From Caprimulgus europaeus (lineage: Eukaryota; Chordata; Aves; Caprimulgiformes; Caprimulgidae), in NCBI GenBank assembly GCA_907165065.1, contig OU015524.1, positions 39,251,295 through 39,315,294 of the forward strand: a DNA stretch of 64,000 bases, in the 5' to 3' direction. This document shows, piece after piece, positions 59,501-64,000 of this stretch. A program made the position numbers and the translations under genes. Below the pieces are notes generated by a model. It ran no database searches and was not told the DNA's origin. It worked only from the letters and a program-made list of their open reading frames with translations. Numbering within the stretch: the stretch's first letter is position 1; every line of letters starts with the position of its first letter.

Positions 59501-62500
59501 AGATTCAGATGTTTTAATACAAGTGGGAACCAAACGTAACAAAACTAATTAACAAACTAATTCAACTGCTGAGAAACAAAGTAAGTACAGAAACTATTGC
59601 TGCCTTGATAAGCAGTCAAGCTTTTAGCTGCTCATAAAATTCTTAGAGGAACTGACACTACAACACAGAACAAAACAGGCCATGGAGGATGCCATGTCAA
59701 GCTGGAAAAGAAGCCATGAACAGTCAATGCCTTTCATCACCTAGTATATCCAAAGGTATTTAAATCCATAGTTCACACTCCCTACAAAACACAGTTGGTA
59801 TTAAAGTGATGATTTGAAAGGGAATGTCCACCATTTCCAAAGTTCTCGTTCCAGTTAACTCTCCCCAGAGGTGGTGGAGTCATGGTCAGCCTTGTCTACT
59901 GCCCTCCCTTCTGGATCAAATATGGTTCTCCATCAATGGAAAAAATATTTCTTCCCCTCATTACACATTCTTGTAAGTCATCAAACCTATTTTAATGCTG
60001 TTGCTTCTGGCTGCTCTTGCAAGCTGCCATTATTTTGCCTGGGCTGGGCTGGGCAAAGAGCTCCCACAACAGTCCACAGAAATCAGTCTGTATCCTCAGT
60101 ACTTGGTAACTCAGACCTATCTGCCCTGATTCATAGTAACAGCCTGAACAGCTGCTGCATAAACCCGACTCCCACATCCTTACCAGGATCCTGTTTGCTT
60201 GCCCTGGTCAGGGCTTGCACTGTATTTCTTAAAGCCAGAGGATGCAGATGGCAAAGTGTGTCAGCATGAAGCCCCAGTGGAACTACAACCACTGCCTGGG
60301 CTTGCTGCAGATAATGCATTTGCCTATGGGAACAGAGAAGGGCAAATTATGAGATACTCTTGCTACCTCTGCTAAATCCTTGACAGATGCTTGCTGTAAC
60401 ACAAAATTGTCCATATGTCCAATAAAACACTATTTTCTGCATCACTTCCTAGACTACAGAGCTGACAGCCTCCCTGTGCCCAGGCTTCCAGAACAGAGAC
60501 ATTAATTTCCCTGTTTCCATCCTATTGTTTCTGGGGATCCCCTGAAAGGCGGGTTGCAATTGTTTCTCAAAGAAATAAAAGGCATAAGGACTTCCTACAC
60601 ATAAAATGCAAAGCAAACTTACTCTAAACTTACTGAAACTACTTATAACCAAGCAGAAAATGCAAGGGAAGGAAAGAGAGGCAGGGAATGTTGAATGTTA
60701 TGAGGGACTGAGTGGGACTGGGTCCCAGCAGGAATCCTGCTAATGTTGTACAGTGCTTCTTAGAGTCTGTAAAACTCCACTAAGTGCTCCTGAGGGCTGG
60801 ACATGTGGCAGGTTTGCTGGTGGGGAAGGCAGACAGAAGTTTGGTGCCATTGAAAAAAAAGCAGCACATGCTGAGGGTGTACTAAGAGACATGACTCTGC
60901 CTTCCTTATTACTTGGCTGAGCTCCTATGTACAAAAAAGCACACAGGCAGAGGTGGCTGACACGCTTTGCCCTGGAGCACTGTTCCCCCCAGGAGAGCAC
61001 CCCTTTGCTCTGCAGAACCTCCTTTCCCAGCTTTGCGCCTTTGTCATCATAATCTTTGCATCTCTTCGGGTGCCGTGTGTGCCCGTGTCCTTGGCAGTCT
61101 AGATCCAGCTCCAGGTGATGAGACTTATTTTTCATTAAAAGGAAGGGGGTAATTAGTCTCTCCCCTGCCCTACAGGCAAGAAAATCCTTCCTCCTTGCTG
61201 TTCAAAATGTTTCTGAGCAGTTTGTTGGTGAGACCAAGCTAAGTATACTCAGTCCTGGGATATACAGGGGAAGGATGCTACAATCATATAGTTTGCTAGG
61301 GAAAACTCCATTCCCTGTGGGCAGTTAGTCTGAGTGATGCAACACAGGTATGTATCAATCCATGTCAGTGACAGTACTTCATGCACCTCAGGAAAGGCTC
61401 AACAAAATATGCCCTGATGTTTTTACTGTACACAACCCGTGCTATATCTCCATATATATCTATATACATATACTGAAGCACCAGTCTTCATAAGCATCAG
61501 GAGAGAAGCCTACAATCCTGGGAGATGATGAAGGAATACTACCTAGCTATACTCAGCTAGACTTCAATTTTCTCAAACCTCTGCACTACTGAGTCTTGAT
61601 GAGTGATCAATTTTTTAATTATTTTTTTTTGTGGGATACTGTGGAAGGAGTCCTTCCTATTTTCACTGCACAAAACACATTTGTGATTTACTCTGCATTT
61701 GCCAAAGAGGAGAAATGGAGGTGCAGTGGCTGGCTGGGTGGTATGACCATGCATCTGGGATGTAGCATGCATCGTATTCCAGGTCAAAGCAATTAAGAGG
61801 AGATAGATTCTGGTAGGGATTCCTGAGCCCTAGCCCTCCTGTCACAAGCCCAGGCAGTGGCCCATAGCAGCACCTAGCCAAGACAGGCTAGGCCAGGCCT
61901 TGGAAATGGAAGCGTGCAGGCTGGGGCCAGGGCTTGGCTACAGCATTAGATTCTCCTGCTGATGAAGCATTCTGGCCCTAGCAGCATGCCCAGAAAAGAA
62001 AACCAGCAGAAAAGAAAACCACAAGTTGGCCTAATTTAGATTAAAACTGCAAGACACTCTTGACACATTTTCTAGAGAGTAATTTGTAAGCTATGCTACA
62101 GCATTCCTTTTACATCTTCAAAGAAAATGGTCCAGTGGAGGCCGTCATCTACTGTCCTGCTGGTGGTAGTAGGCAGAAGCTCTTCCATCAGGAAAAGGCA
62201 ATGTAAGTTTGATTCCCACATACAGAGAAGCACAGGCAGGTTTTCCACTCTGTTTTGACCAGCCAGGATGATACTGTGCAGGAGGATTACTACCTGTAAG
62301 TAGCAGAGAAGAGCACAGGCAAATACTTGGCACCCAGCCCTCCTCCAGCTCCAACTCACTGTTCTGCCGCTGGTGCTCTAAGGGCGGCGTGCAGCTCCAT
62401 CCAGCCACAGCCCTGAGCTCCTCCTGCCACGTCCCACTGCCCCCCTGGCTGTTGGGGGCACTGCAGTCAGCGCCCAGTGACAGGCACCTTGCTGTGCGAG

Positions 62501-63771
62501 GGCATAGCTCTGTCTTGCACCTTTCCCTATGGCTACAGCTTACAGATTTTTATCACCCTGAGTACAAAGTCTCCCTGAGCTCTGAAACAATCAATAGTGA
62601 GAGCTAATGCCCTGACCTGACCTTGTTAAGCACCTTACTCCTTGTATCCTAACCCACTGCCACCTCGTATTAAATAGTGCTGGGTCATGCTGTGAACAGT
62701 AACACACAGCTTATTGCCTCTATCCTCTGAAGAGTACACAGCACTGGGAAATAGAAGGAATACGTACAGGGTATGGTCTGTATATGCCCAGAGCTCAGTA
62801 AAAAGTAGGGATAATCTCTTAGAGCTTGAAAGAATCTGGAGACATCGTTACTTACAGCAGAAACGCTTGGCAGTCCCCCTGAGCATCTTTCAAAGTACAA
62901 CAGCACCGACCCTGGCCATAGTGGTCTCCCTCTCCCCAGCTTTCATACAGCTCCATTTGCCCACACTTTGTGCATTTGTTGTTGCAGAGTCCTTCCAGAA
63001 AAGCCAGGTGTTTTTCCCTAATATTTGGTCACGTGTTGAAACATGGTATTTTCCTCAAGCCCGTTTTGCCTTTGTGCACTTCTTGGAGGAAAGGGTTGCA
63101 TGAGATGGGCCTCAGCACTCTAGGATGGGACAGTTACGGTGGCCTTACAGGACAGAAAAGCTATTGAGTCCTGGATCATAACAACATGCCTTTTCATTTG
63201 ATAAGATGTCAAACATTTTATGCTAGGAATAGCTGTAACACTTTTAGAGCAACCATCAGGACATAGCATGAAACATTCAACTACGGCTCTCAGGATTTGG
63301 CTCTGCCTGTCTTCCCAAGCAGTTGGCCACAGCCCTGCTGCTTTAGTTCCACAGGCCTCTCAACTGTGGCAGAAAAAACATGTATCCAAATTGGACCTAA
63401 TAGGTCTCAATTATGACCTACATTTCAGCCAGCCAAGCACATCATGATTTTGCAGCTACTCAAATGGTGGCTGAGTATGACTTCAGGAAGCCTGTAGCTT
63501 CATGAGCCAAAGCAGCAAGCTCTGAGCAATATCACTCACCCTAATCAAATGCACAGGTCCACCTCTGACAGCAAAGCTCTCCTTCTACTAGCTGGCATCT
63601 ACAGACAAGCTGCCAAATACTTGCCACTGTGTGGAACTGACACTGAGGGCAGTGAAACAACATGCTTTGTCATACCAACTTGAAGAATCATGGGGCAAAA
63701 TCCTTTTCTTTTGAGATAAAGAACTTCTCTTCTGAACAGAGGATGTGGAGATATGACTCCAGTCATCCAAG
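56537..63771. other. EFCAB2 intron 1 or upstream sequence
   Basis: No exon of EFCAB2 or of another gene is recognised. It includes a CAAA/A-rich low-complexity patch at 57040-57075. The moderately GC-rich patch at 62340-62520 is not CpG-dense enough to look like a promoter. Open frames are short and featureless. Confidence 0.5.
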
Positions 63772-64000
63772 TGTCCTGGTTTCACTGGGGTAGAATCATA
63801 GGATCAATTCTCTGTCAGAAAAGCTGCATTTTTAAGAAGACTGCAACACCCGATTTGGTGAGAACAAAGTTGATAAGACACTTTTAGTTTGTGGCCAGCC
63901 ATGGTATACAGGTTTCTCTACTGATCAACATCTTTAGCAGTTTAGAGTTACCCTGGCTAGGAGAAGTGAAAGCCAGGGCAACTGGCCCAAGCTGTACAAC
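63772..64000 (+). mobile_element. ERVL-type LTR, 5' part, cut by window edge
   Basis: It begins TGTCCTGGTTTCACTGGGGTAGAAT, the recognised start of an avian ERVL-family LTR ('tgtcctggtttcagctgggatagagtta'). A later segment, GATTTGGTGAGAACAAAGTTGATAAGACACTTTTAGTTTGTGGC, parallels the family's 'tgagaataatgttgataacacactgatgttttagtt' block, and GGCAACTGGCCCAAGCTG parallels its 'gacagctggcccaaactg'. It is diverged and truncated by the end of the window. Confidence 0.75.

Overview
The window is vertebrate nuclear DNA, almost certainly from a bird. Three things point there: CR1 LINE tails, an avian-type class II (ERVK-like) endogenous retrovirus LTR family, and the neighbouring genes KIF26B and EFCAB2, which lie together in the same order and orientation in amniotes. 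There are no bacterial-style genes, operons or CRISPR arrays. Nearly all long open frames are shadows of GC-rich DNA or parts of transposons. The real coding sequence is a set of short exons, all on the minus strand.

Layout from left to right. Positions 1-8131 hold the 5' end of KIF26B: coding exon 1 at 8069-8131, coding exon 2 at 7394-7795, and the start of a long second intron that runs off the left edge and contains a MIR-like SINE. A CpG island (about 7200-8870) covers both exons and the promoter. A second, separate CpG-rich block lies at about 10180-10900, and its distal edge abuts a CR1 that carries a second CR1 inside it. From about 11600 to 31690 is an intergenic interval with CR1 and MIR-like relics and microsatellites. 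From 31806 to 50110 lie six exons of EFCAB2 (also called DRC8), reconstructed by splice sites and a consistent reading phase. The first coding exon was not found and probably lies beyond the window or in unrecognised sequence to the right.

The most unusual structure is inside the EFCAB2 intron between the exons at 39840-39912 and 50026-50110. Positions 43208-48821 hold four near-identical LTRs (about 1149 bp each) alternating with three identical 339-bp internal segments, an exact 1488-bp period. The whole block is flanked once by a GAGCT duplication. Each internal segment has a tRNA-Lys-type primer binding site at one end and a polypurine tract at the other, with essentially no coding sequence between. 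It looks like a very short non-autonomous ERVK derivative that has become a multi-LTR array, in the same orientation as the host gene.

The right side (50111-64000) is intron or upstream sequence. It contains a decayed LTR end, a CR1 copy that keeps its endonuclease region but has lost most of its reverse transcriptase, and at the right edge the start of an ERVL-type LTR. No database search was possible. Gene names rest on recognised protein sequence and repeat names on recognised family motifs; repeat edges are approximate unless stated.
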